A stretch of 58,530 nt of DNA from an uncultured Clostridia bacterium (GTDB taxonomy: Bacteria > Bacillota > Clostridia > Oscillospirales > CAG-272): assembly GCA_947588825.1 (NCBI GenBank), contig CANPZU010000014.1:1-58530 (forward strand). Reading direction: 5' to 3'. A program made the translations under genes and the position numbers. Shown here one piece after another: positions 48,416-55,978 of the stretch (position 1 is its first letter; the number at the start of each line of letters is the position of its first letter). The notes beneath the pieces were generated by a model. The model was not told the origin of the DNA. It saw only the letters and a program-made list of their open reading frames with translations, and ran no database searches.

Positions 48416-48496
48416 GCCAACGGCAGGACTTGAACCTACGACTACCAATCAGGCGATCAACTCTGAATGGCGCTCTGCCATCTGAGCTACGTTGAC
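48416..48496 (-). tRNA. tRNA-like gene with extended anticodon arm containing AGTTGATCG
   Basis: 81 nt. Acceptor GTCAACG/CGTTGGC, D arm GCTCAGATGGCAGAGC, T arm GTAGG-TTCAAGT-CCTGC. The anticodon arm is nine bases too long: CCATTCAG-AGTTGATCGC-CTGATTGG, an 8-position stem with one mismatch. Removing the nine bases AGTTGATCG gives a 17-nt arm with loop CAGCCTG, lacking U33. Identity uncertain. Confidence 0.6.
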
Positions 48497-48502
48497 GTGT
48501 TT

Positions 48503-48538
48503 GCCCGTCTTTCCGGGCCGCCAGCGGTCTTTCCCGCA
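48503..48538 (-). ncRNA. 5' leader hairpin, copy 3, with a second GAAAGA hairpin
   Basis: TGGCGGCCCGGAAAGACGGGC (48503-48523) lies 6 nt upstream of the tRNA-like gene starting at 48496. A second hairpin GCGG-GAAAGA-CCGC (48524-48537) precedes it. The loop GAAAGA is the same in both. Confidence 0.6.
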
Positions 48539-48582
48539 GCCAGAGAGAAAGGGAGAGAAAGCATGCCTGCTGCAGAGCGGCG

Positions 48583-48687
48583 TGGCGGAGAGAATGGGGA
48601 TTGAACCCATCCATCTCCATCTGTACGAGACGCATCTGATTCAAATTTTCAAGATTTGTTTTTTAATATTGCTGTAAGCGTCTCACA
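48583..48687 (-). tRNA. 3' part of a tRNA-Ser(TGA) preceded by the insertion core
   Basis: Anticodon arm CAAAT-CTTGAAA-ATTTG has the Ser(TGA) loop, followed by a variable arm (CGTCTC-N9-GAGATG), T arm ATGGG-TTCAATC-CCCAT, acceptor strand TCTCTCC, discriminator G and encoded CCA. The matching 5' half (GGAGAGA and D arm) is absent: upstream lies the insertion core (GTGT...ACGC then TTACAGCAA, 48669-48677) and then, within about 24 nt, the stop of the coiled-coil gene. It is a truncated gene or a half gene. Confidence 0.6.
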
Positions 48688-48710
48688 ACACACATCAGAG
48701 GAGGACTTGG

Positions 48711-49004
48711 TTACGGTTCACCGGCGCTCTCAGTATCGCCTGTGTCCAGAAGCTTTGCGAAATTGGAGATGATCGCAGCGTTGTTGTGCCGCTGCCGCTC
48801 CATAGCTACACGAGTCTCGCCGAGCTTCTGCGTGTACTCGTCGATCTCGGACAGATTGCTGTCGATCTGCTGGTTGATGAGCTCCAGCCCATTCATGGTG
48901 CGGGTCACAAGATCAAGAGCGTCATCCGCCTGCTGGGATAACTGTATGATCTCGTTTTGCTTATTGAGCAGGAAATCGGGCGGTATGGTACTTCGTCTGA
49001 ACAT
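48711..49004 (-). CDS. Coiled-coil hypothetical protein
   Basis: 97 residues. PDFLLNKQNEIIQLSQQADD and LINQQIDSNLSEIDEYTQKL form a coiled coil through most of the length. It ends acidic. The gene ends where the tRNA-Ser half gene begins. A dispersed AT-rich element copy precedes it at 49022-49045. Confidence 0.55.
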   Translation of the reverse strand: MFRRSTIPPDFLLNKQNEIIQLSQQADDALDLVTRTMNGLELINQQIDSNLSEIDEYTQKLGETRVAMERQRHNNAAIISNFAKLLDTGDTESAGEP

Positions 49005-49071
49005 CTAATACACTTCCTTTAATATTTAAATTAAATGTTTTGCTTACGGTAAGCTAAATGGCCGAAGCCAT

Positions 49072-49998
49072 TTAACTTTTATAGAAAAGACTCTTGTAAA
49101 ACTCGTACTCACGGATCTTGTTATTACGGCGGGTGCCATCGGAAAGGTCATCGCAAAAGACTCTGGAAGCGGTCGCGCCATCTGTCAGATCCAGTTTGAA
49201 CCCATCGCACTCCATGCGGTACACGCGATTGAAAATGCCGGATTGAAACACTACGCTATACGTAAGAGAGTAAACATTGTCACAGATATGATTGAAACGA
49301 TAGAGTGCGCAACGAAACTGAACATGATTGAGATGGTCCGTCCGCTCCGTCCGAATCAGATAGTTGGAATACGCATATTTGTGGAAAATCTCGTTTTTTG
49401 CCAGCTGATAATAACCATCGGCATCACGAAATCTGGTGAATATCCCAAGAATGTCCGGCGGGATGACCAGCTTATTCCCATGAATCATAATACCGTCATC
49501 AAGGACATCAGACTTCTCATAATTCAAAATTTCTTCTTCCGTCAAACCGTACCAAGCAAGATATAAAATAACAGCAGGCATATAGTAGACCGTTTCGTCA
49601 TCGACCATTGCCGATCTGATAGAATCCCAAATCGCATTACGCAGCATATCAATATCTTTGTAATACTGTACGACTGACCCTTCTTCTATCACGGCGGTAT
49701 CCTTGATCTTGATGGAGGAGATTATCGCCTCATGCTCCGGCGGCAACACACCGTTGTCAATCAGATACCTGACATAGTACAGTAATGCGTACTTATAATT
49801 CTTAAATACACTGTTCTTTCTGGGCTTCATAGAAGTAAAAAGTTCGATATACTGCTCTTTTGTCAGGCCGTCGTCCAGACATAGGCCGGTGCTCTCCTCG
49901 AACGTCTTTACGCGCGACCAGGTTTGGTCGAAGATCATTTTATTGGCGTATTTTGCGTACCCTCCATTTGTGTCCTGAAAAAATTGATCGCGGATCAT
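49072..49998 (-). CDS. Tyrosine-recombinase-fold protein, candidate MrpR-like lysogeny repressor
   Basis: 308 residues from the ATG at 49998 (GGAGAGG). The N-terminal half has the SAM-like core-binding pattern of integrases (FEESTGLCLDDGLTKEQYIE, YALLYYVRYLIDNG), the C-terminal half a catalytic-domain-like segment (VILYLAWYGLTEEEILNYEKSDV). I cannot find the R..HxxR..Y catalytic set. SPbeta uses exactly such a dead tyrosine recombinase, MrpR, as its master repressor, binding a repeated DNA element. This gene has a promoter at 50041-50069 with an operator-like GGTTAGCA and dispersed elements on both sides. Confidence 0.6.
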   Translation of the reverse strand: MIRDQFFQDTNGGYAKYANKMIFDQTWSRVKTFEESTGLCLDDGLTKEQYIELFTSMKPRKNSVFKNYKYALLYYVRYLIDNGVLPPEHEAIISSIKIKDTAVIEEGSVVQYYKDIDMLRNAIWDSIRSAMVDDETVYYMPAVILYLAWYGLTEEEILNYEKSDVLDDGIMIHGNKLVIPPDILGIFTRFRDADGYYQLAKNEIFHKYAYSNYLIRTERTDHLNHVQFRCALYRFNHICDNVYSLTYSVVFQSGIFNRVYRMECDGFKLDLTDGATASRVFCDDLSDGTRRNNKIREYEFYKSLFYKS

Positions 49999-50040
49999 AG
50001 TTCCCCTCTCCAATCCGTTCAAATCATTTTCTATGTTTCT

Positions 50041-50069
50041 ATCTTACCACGTGCTAACCGATTTGTCAA
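50041..50069 (-). promoter_or_regulatory. Promoter of the 49072 gene with GGTTAGCA operator
   Basis: Minus strand TTGACA (50064-50069), 17-bp spacer containing CGGTTAGCACG, and TAAGAT (50041-50046). The octamer GGTTAGCA recurs in minus-strand orientation at 52191-52198, 55322-55329 and 57625-57632, and as GGTTAGCC on the plus strand at 31257-31264. A dispersed AT-rich element is placed just upstream in reverse orientation (50070-50091). Confidence 0.8.
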
Positions 50070-50119
50070 TAGCAAAACATTAAATTTAAAAAGTTTTTCC
50101 GAGAGAGGGTGTGATACGA

Positions 50120-50584
50120 TCACGAAACGGCGTTCCGGTCCATCATGTGCTGCTGCAAAAACTGCTTATCACGGTCAGACAAATTGGAAATCACATCCAG
50201 CAAGCGGCTGGGGGAGGTAACGATCTTTCTCCACTCTATGTAGTACGCCTGCCATACGCCCAACCAGTAGTCTTCCAGGCCGGTGGAACCCGCATCCTGC
50301 GTAAAGAACCGATCCAGCAAGGAAATGATCTCCTCGTTGGAGGCATCCAGAGGACGCCTGGAGCACTTACCTGCCCCGTTATCCGTCAGCAACACCAGAC
50401 GAACACCCTGCACCAGCTGGACGTTCAGATAGACATAAGCGGACTGTACAGGGCGCATCTGCGCGGGGAGTTCCCCGGAATACGGAAGCCTGATATCGTT
50501 CAAACTGACGCTGCGCATCCCTACAGCATTGATGTCCAGCTCAAAATCACCGTAATTCCTAAAGATACCGTTCGAGATCTGCAT
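50120..50584 (-). CDS. Hypothetical protein
   Basis: 154 residues. A strand-rich first half (GIFRNYGDFELDINAVGMRS) and a helical second half (EEIISLLDRFFTQDAG, SNLSDRDKQFLQQHMMDR). It is divergent from the repressor-like gene at 50737 and shares its control region. Function unknown. Confidence 0.55.
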   Translation of the reverse strand: MQISNGIFRNYGDFELDINAVGMRSVSLNDIRLPYSGELPAQMRPVQSAYVYLNVQLVQGVRLVLLTDNGAGKCSRRPLDASNEEIISLLDRFFTQDAGSTGLEDYWLGVWQAYYIEWRKIVTSPSRLLDVISNLSDRDKQFLQQHMMDRNAVS

Positions 50585-50612
50585 TTTTTAGATTCCTCCA
50601 ATAATGTAAAGA

Positions 50613-50641
50613 TTGACATTGCTGTTTTTTCGTGTTAGAAT
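50613..50641 (+). promoter_or_regulatory. Promoter of the Xre-ImmA operon
   Basis: TTGACA (50613-50618), 17-bp spacer and TAGAAT (50636-50641). Downstream, CTGAAATATTTTC and its near-inverse GAAAAATATTCAG flank about 50 bp before the start at 50737, likely half-sites for autoregulation. Confidence 0.8.
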
Positions 50642-50736
50642 AGGGATGTCTGAAATATTTTCAATTCCAAGACAACTATAACAGAATATATTATTCCTGT
50701 CAAGCGATTTCTTGAAAAATATTCAGGGGGTGCGAA

Positions 50737-51096
50737 ATGGATTCTATTCTCTATACCAGAATCAAAGAACTGTGCTTGGAAGCAGGGACTACATTTGCCA
50801 AACTGGAAGCGGATCTCGGTTTTAGCAGGACTACCATCTCAAAATGGAAGGGTGCCGTCACACCATCCATCGATAAGGTCACAAAAATTGCAAATTACTT
50901 CCACGTATCGATTGACTACCTTGCCGGTGCTTCCGATATCCGCTCTACCGCGAACGATCTGGCCGGTGATCCGGACTATATCTCCCTGCAACGGGCCAGA
51001 GAGCGGATGAGCGAACAGGATAAAGAGCGGATGATGGGAATCCTGCGCATAGGCTTTGACTACGCTTTTTCCGACCAGAAAAAAGATGACGAATGA
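50737..51096 (+). CDS. Xre-family transcriptional regulator
   Basis: 119 residues with GGGGG-type SD. The helix-turn-helix is at residues 18-45 (TTFAKLEADLGFSRTTISKWKG) and continues to VTKIANYFHVSIDYLAG, the classic CI/Xre ending. The C-terminal helix (REQDKERMMGILRIGFDYAF-like) may dimerise. It is divergent from the minus-strand early genes and coupled to an ImmA protease, as in many Firmicutes prophages and in ICEBs1, so it is a candidate phage repressor cleaved or antagonised by the protease. Confidence 0.85.
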   Translation: MDSILYTRIKELCLEAGTTFAKLEADLGFSRTTISKWKGAVTPSIDKVTKIANYFHVSIDYLAGASDIRSTANDLAGDPDYISLQRARERMSEQDKERMMGILRIGFDYAFSDQKKDDE

Positions 51097-51169
51097 AATT
51101 CACTGTCCGTTTTTTTGGACACCTTATGTGATATCATAAGATCTCCAACAGACAGGAAGGTGGTGGACC

Positions 51170-51784
51170 ATGGTAAGAAATGTTTTTGTTCAGCGAAATG
51201 TTCTGGAGCTCTACCAGAAGATGCACACGATCACCTATCCGATCTACCCGGAGACGGCGCTACCATACATCCGGAAAAACTGCCGTATCCTCTCCTATCA
51301 GGAGATAGCACAGGTCGCAAGCTGTACGGTGGAGGATATCGCCGTTCTCTGCAAGAGCAACTCCGGTGCGACACACCTGGAACCGGAGTCCGACCGGTAT
51401 CTGATCCTCTACAACGCATCCATGAACGCAGGCCGCGTCCGCTGGACGATTGCCCACGAGATCGGGCACATCTGTCTTGGGCATCTGGAAACTATTGAGG
51501 AGGCCAACATCGCCTATACGGAGCACCGGGAATTTTTCGACCAGTTTGAGGGAGAAGCGGATCTCTTTGCGTGGAATCTGCTTGCCCCTCTGCCCATTAT
51601 GCGGGAAATGGGGATACGATCCGCAGAAGAAACAAAAGTTGTCTACGGACTGTCCGCACAGGCCGCCGCGCTCCAATATGACCGCTACATCAAATGGTGC
51701 AGAAGTCATATCAAAACCGCCTGGGAAAACGGGATGCTCCGTGCGTTCCGGGAAAAACAGATCCATTTGGAGGAACACCAATGA
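51170..51784 (+). CDS. ImmA/IrrE-type metallopeptidase
   Basis: 204 residues. The zinc motif HEIGHICLGH is in the middle (WTIAHEIGHICLGHLET), with a downstream Glu-containing segment (EGEADLFAWNLLAP) that completes the site. ImmA proteases cleave the partner Xre repressor on induction. The gene lies 73 bp after the Xre gene and overlaps the lipoprotein gene by four bases, so all three are one operon. Confidence 0.9.
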   Translation: MVRNVFVQRNVLELYQKMHTITYPIYPETALPYIRKNCRILSYQEIAQVASCTVEDIAVLCKSNSGATHLEPESDRYLILYNASMNAGRVRWTIAHEIGHICLGHLETIEEANIAYTEHREFFDQFEGEADLFAWNLLAPLPIMREMGIRSAEETKVVYGLSAQAAALQYDRYIKWCRSHIKTAWENGMLRAFREKQIHLEEHQ

Positions 51785-52122
51785 AGAAATTACTTCTGAT
51801 CCTTATTGCAGTCATGTTCTTTGTTCTCACCGCCTGTTCTTCTCAATCCAAAGAATTTCAGAGTTGTGTCGATCAGTTCACAGGCACATACTATGAGGCA
51901 AAGGACGCCGACGACGAACTGACGCAAGATATTAAATTGAAAGTCGCCGCAGGAGACCTGTGGGATCTCTCCAAGATGTATCAGGACGCCAAAGATCCGG
52001 AGGCACTGAATGAATATCTGGACAAACACGTCACAAAAGAGATGTTTGAGGAGATATACACTTATAACGAAGAATACACCGGTTATCCAATCTGTACCGA
52101 ACTGATCGAACACTTTTCATAA
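51781..52122 (+). CDS. Small lipoprotein of the lysogeny operon
   Basis: 113 residues. Signal: MKKLLLILIAVMFFVLTACSS, with lipobox LTAC. The mature part is acidic and helical (DLWDLSKMYQDAKDPEALNEYL). Being transcribed with the repressor, it is expected in lysogens, which fits a superinfection exclusion role, but no direct evidence exists in the sequence. Confidence 0.75.
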   Translation: MKKLLLILIAVMFFVLTACSSQSKEFQSCVDQFTGTYYEAKDADDELTQDIKLKVAAGDLWDLSKMYQDAKDPEALNEYLDKHVTKEMFEEIYTYNEEYTGYPICTELIEHFS

Positions 52123-52132
52123 GCTGCGCAGG

Positions 52133-52156
52133 GCCGCCCTCTTTTGAGGGCGGCTT
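52133..52156 (+). terminator. Terminator after the lysogeny operon
   Basis: GCCGCCCTC-TTTT-GAGGGCGGC (9-bp perfect stem), followed by TTCCTG; it lies between two convergent gene sets and may work both ways. Confidence 0.75.
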
Positions 52157-52198
52157 CCTGCTACTTTGTTTACAGAAAATAATCCGTATTTGCTAACC

Positions 52199-55100
52199 TC
52201 AGCTGATATTTTGTTGTCCCCAGGAGATGGAGAAATGGCCGTCCTCGTCCTTTTCCCTTGACATGAGCAGACTCATCAGGTCATAATCCACGCCAAAACG
52301 CTCGTATACCTCATCCAGATCCACGTTCTGTCCCTTCATATAGAGATTCAGTTTCTCCTTTGCCAGTACCATCTGCATCTGATTCGACTCAATGCTTCCG
52401 GAATAGGTGACAAAGTAGATATCCTTCTGCTCCGTGGAGGTAAAGCGGACAAATCTCATATAGAACTGGCTCATCCGGGCGTTATTGTAGTGTAGCTCCG
52501 GAATGATGATTTTGTTGACAAACTCAAAGTTGACAGAGGAGGGGAGGCATTGCTGGGTGCAGACCAGGATGCCATTCCCGCTCTCCTTCAGCTGGTGCTT
52601 CAGCTTCCGTCGTCCGGCCAGTGTGGTGGTCTCCCCGGTCACGACAAATAGAGGACGGTTAGGAAAACTCCTGCGAATCTCTGCGGCATAGGCATTCACA
52701 ACAATCTTGTGTCGGACGCCGACAACGGCCACCTCGTCCGGCCACTGGGACAGCATATCGCAGACCTTTCGCAGCTTCACAGGGGCGTCCGGGCTGGTGT
52801 ACTCCTCTACGGTATTCGGCGCGGCGGAAATACGCAGCAACAGGGTGATCTGCTGGATCAGCGCCATCATACTGTCCTTCCGGCTGTTTCCGGTGAGAGC
52901 GAAATACCGCTGGCGCATGGAATAGAACTCCTTGATCGCCTTTTGGTAGATGTTCCGCTCCTCCGGAGTGAATGAAACAGGGATTTGATGAATCCTCCGA
53001 ATCTCTTTTCCGGTGATTTCCGCAAATGTCCGGGTAATCACGGAGTAGGATAGGAGGCGGTCCAGGGCGTCTCTGTTAAAGATGTCCTGATTTTTCTTGC
53101 CCACTCCGAAAACGGTGATCCGCTCCGGCAGGTGAGACTCAGAGAATAGGGTGTATCCGGGCTTGAATGCCGGAATCGGTTTGCCGTAGTAGGGATTTTC
53201 CGAAGTGTTCAGAAATTCGTTTCCTTCGCTGTCCTTCTCGTAGTTGTACAGCTCCGTCGCCCAGGAGAGCATATTGTAGGAGTTGTTATAGAGCAGCTCC
53301 AGCTGGGGCGCACACTCCGAGATGTTGTTCCGGGTGACGGTACCGGTCATTGCCAACTTAAACCGCACCTTCCGGAAACAGTCCAGCACGGCGCGGGTCC
53401 GCTTGCTGTTCGGGTTGGTCATCTCGTCCGACTCATCAAAGACCAGACACACATTCTGCTTGCGAATTTTGATATGGCGCTTGATCTGCTTCCGGTACTT
53501 GGTCAGCTGGTTTAGGGTAATGATGACGAACTCGCCGTCTTGCACCGCATCCAGATCGGATAGTCTCCGGATCATCCTGTAGTTGATACCGTAGTTCTTC
53601 AGTACCAGATCCCAGTTGTTCTTAATGGAAATGGCGGTGGATACTACCCACACGTTCCGCGCTCCCTGGCAGGTCATCCGATACAAACCTGTAGAAATTC
53701 CGGCGAGAGTTTTTCCGCCGCCCTGTTCCCACTGCAGAAGGTGATACCGCTTCTGCAATACAAGGTTCAAGTCATGGCGCTGGATGGCGTTAAGGTGAAC
53801 ACACTCGTCGTTTTCCCTGTCATAGACCGAAAATTCCGAGAGAAACTTGGCGATCCCGGCATCCTCGGTCATCTTCGCAAAAGGTTTGGTTTCCCGCTGG
53901 TAATCCCGCTGCTTGCGGCGGATGAGCCGTCCGTATGGCTCCAGGCCAAACTCCAGATTGTTGGCATCCGCCTGTCCGGAGGCGAGCGCATAGAATGGGA
54001 CCAGCTCCTTCATGTCCAGCGACATGAGTTGCCGCATCTTCTGGCTGTATCCCTTGTAGATCAGACCGCCGTCCCGCTTCACCAGACGGATCACATCCCT
54101 GCTGGGCCTCTGATTTTGGGAACGAATCACACGGCGCAGATAGGCCAGTACCTTTGCCTCCGTCAGCCGTACCTTCACCCAATCCTTATACTCCATATCC
54201 TTGGGCTGCTCCTGGTGGCGGAACTTATAGAGCGTCTCCTGACACTTTGCATATTTATTCACTAGCTTTGGATTGGACTTGATATGATAGAGGAGCTTCC
54301 GCACCTCATATTCAAAGGTGTCCTCACTTCCGCCGGACTGAGCGAGGATGGCGCGGGCGCGGTTGGCCCGCCGCGTCTCTTTGGCAGGACGGACGATCTC
54401 GCTTCGCACGACCTCCAAAATGGAAGCAGCGTCGTTCATATCGGTCAGGATAAAAGAGTTGGCCGTGGTCAGATGATAGGGCTTTCCTTTTTCTGAGTCG
54501 TCCAAAAGGCGCTGAAAGAAAAGGATCTTGGTGGGATAGCTATCCACACCAAGCGACTTAAAGGCGTCCTTCTGAATGGCAATCTGACCGAGGAAAGAAA
54601 ATTTTCCTGACAGTTCGGAAATTTTCGCACTGTCCAGATAGGAGTCGTTCAGGAAGGACGCCGGGACGACGATTGCCATCAGTCCGAGAGGCTTCATCAG
54701 CTGGGCCGCCTTGAGACAGTAATACATCTGCGAGATCACAGTGCCGCTCTCCGTCTCCCACTTCAGATTGAAGGGAGGATTCCCGACCACGTAATCAAAA
54801 CGCATATCCGGCTTGTAGAAGCGGATATCCTTGTGTTCCAGGTTGGCGGTTGGATAGAGGTAGCAGGCCACCTTATGGGATTTGATATCCAGCTCGCAGC
54901 CGTAGAAATTTTCTTCTACAGGCATGAAGTTTGCGAAATTTGCAGTTCCGGAGGTAAGGTCCGCCACCGTCTCATCGACAGATGGAGACAGCGCCTCCAT
55001 GATAAGCTGGCAGACCGCGTGGGGCGTAAAGAACTGGCCGTTTTCGATCTCCTTCTTGGCCTCCGCAAACTCGTGGTAGTCGGCAAAGTCCGCCCGGTTC

Positions 55101-55261
55101 AGTCCGTGCAGCCCGCCGTCTCCGGTATAGGCGTTATAGATATCCTCGCGTGTAATGCCGGACCGCTCCGCCAGATTCTGATCGACCAGATAGAGAATCT
55201 TGTCGTTCAATTCCCGGCGGACCTCCTGCGGAATGTGTTCTCCGTGACAGCGGTATTTCAT
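52199..55261 (-). CDS. DNA methylase-helicase fusion (N6-methylase plus SF2/SNF2-like helicase)
   Basis: 1,020 residues. The N-terminal third is an N6-adenine methylase: FFTPHAVCQLIMEAL, ADLTSGTANFANFMP and YVVGNPPFNLKW (NPPF). The middle and end are an SNF2/SF2 helicase: WEQGGGKTLAGIST (Walker A), VCLVFDESDEMTNP (motif II), KLAMTGTVTRN (motif III) and a C-terminal RecA domain with ILVCTQQCLPSSVNFEF and MSQFYMRFVR (motifs V-VI). Such proteins are known from phage P1 (DarB) and many prophages and ICEs, where they protect incoming DNA or modify it. It is the largest intact gene in the window. Confidence 0.88.
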   Translation of the reverse strand: MKYRCHGEHIPQEVRRELNDKILYLVDQNLAERSGITREDIYNAYTGDGGLHGLNRADFADYHEFAEAKKEIENGQFFTPHAVCQLIMEALSPSVDETVADLTSGTANFANFMPVEENFYGCELDIKSHKVACYLYPTANLEHKDIRFYKPDMRFDYVVGNPPFNLKWETESGTVISQMYYCLKAAQLMKPLGLMAIVVPASFLNDSYLDSAKISELSGKFSFLGQIAIQKDAFKSLGVDSYPTKILFFQRLLDDSEKGKPYHLTTANSFILTDMNDAASILEVVRSEIVRPAKETRRANRARAILAQSGGSEDTFEYEVRKLLYHIKSNPKLVNKYAKCQETLYKFRHQEQPKDMEYKDWVKVRLTEAKVLAYLRRVIRSQNQRPSRDVIRLVKRDGGLIYKGYSQKMRQLMSLDMKELVPFYALASGQADANNLEFGLEPYGRLIRRKQRDYQRETKPFAKMTEDAGIAKFLSEFSVYDRENDECVHLNAIQRHDLNLVLQKRYHLLQWEQGGGKTLAGISTGLYRMTCQGARNVWVVSTAISIKNNWDLVLKNYGINYRMIRRLSDLDAVQDGEFVIITLNQLTKYRKQIKRHIKIRKQNVCLVFDESDEMTNPNSKRTRAVLDCFRKVRFKLAMTGTVTRNNISECAPQLELLYNNSYNMLSWATELYNYEKDSEGNEFLNTSENPYYGKPIPAFKPGYTLFSESHLPERITVFGVGKKNQDIFNRDALDRLLSYSVITRTFAEITGKEIRRIHQIPVSFTPEERNIYQKAIKEFYSMRQRYFALTGNSRKDSMMALIQQITLLLRISAAPNTVEEYTSPDAPVKLRKVCDMLSQWPDEVAVVGVRHKIVVNAYAAEIRRSFPNRPLFVVTGETTTLAGRRKLKHQLKESGNGILVCTQQCLPSSVNFEFVNKIIIPELHYNNARMSQFYMRFVRFTSTEQKDIYFVTYSGSIESNQMQMVLAKEKLNLYMKGQNVDLDEVYERFGVDYDLMSLLMSREKDEDGHFSISWGQQNIS

Positions 55262-55276
55262 AGCGAATCCCCTCTC

Positions 55277-55349
55277 TCGTTTAAATTAAATGTGTTGCTA
55301 TTACATAAGAAAAAGCGGGGATGCTAACCGCAGCCACACAACTTTTCAA
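55277..55349 (-). promoter_or_regulatory. Promoter of the methylase-helicase gene
   Basis: Minus strand TTGAAA (55344-55349), 17-bp spacer, TAGCAT (55321-55326), with the operator octamer GGTTAGCA overlapping the -10. The leader has a dispersed AT-rich element (55277-55299). It lies inside the end of the upstream gene. Confidence 0.65.
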
Positions 55350-55909
55350 TGGAGTTTTTCCTGCTTCCGCACATTTTTTCTGCGGGCTTTCCTCTCCTCC
55401 TCTTTTTGCATCCGCTCAATCCCTTCCCAATATTCTTTGCAGTCCTCCAAAAACCAGATTTTGGTGCCATCCGTATTTCTGCCGGTCAGGAAATTTCCGC
55501 AGACAATATTGCGCTCCAGAATCGCATCCACAACCTCCGGCGCAGCGTCAAACCGCTCGATAAACATATCCTTCAGACGCTGCCTGGTCTCCTCCACGTT
55601 GTCCTGCTGGATATCAATGGCGTAGACGGTATTCAGCGCCACAACACCATCCAGCGGTGTCTCACAGACCGCGAATTTCCGGCGCAGAATCTCGGCCGGA
55701 AAGTTGCCTGTTCCGACAGCTGGGTCCAGCCAGGTATGTGTGAGGATCTCGAAGGCATCCGCATCCGGACCGGACTCCTTTTCGATCATGTTGCACATAT
55801 CCTTGACCAACCATTCCGGAGTAAAAACTTCTCCGTAGGTTCTTCTGCGCTCGTCAGATTTTATTCCGCCGTTGGCGTAGTGTTCCGCATAAAGTTCTGA
55901 TTCTGTCAT
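55346..55909 (-). CDS. N6-adenine DNA methylase, N-terminal AdoMet domain
   Basis: 187 residues. TYGEVFTPEWLVKDMCNMIE then THTWLDPAVGTGNFPAEIL (motif I) and ALNTVYAIDIQQDNVEETR. The NPPY-type catalytic motif expected about 60 residues later is not visible in the 187 residues (NIVCGNFLTG is the nearest), so it is short for a Class I methylase. It may work together with the downstream fusion. Confidence 0.75.
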   Translation of the reverse strand: MTESELYAEHYANGGIKSDERRRTYGEVFTPEWLVKDMCNMIEKESGPDADAFEILTHTWLDPAVGTGNFPAEILRRKFAVCETPLDGVVALNTVYAIDIQQDNVEETRQRLKDMFIERFDAAPEVVDAILERNIVCGNFLTGRNTDGTKIWFLEDCKEYWEGIERMQKEEERKARRKNVRKQEKLH

Positions 55910-55978
55910 ATAGGATCGCTCCTTATAGGATGTATGGATGGAGGCTTTTGGGCGGAGACCTCCAGGAACCGCTTGCTT

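Noticed and set aside
49072-49998. Active tyrosine integrase
   Set aside because: The fold fits but no R..HxxR..Y set was found and a serine integrase already sits at the junction; a repressor role is favoured.
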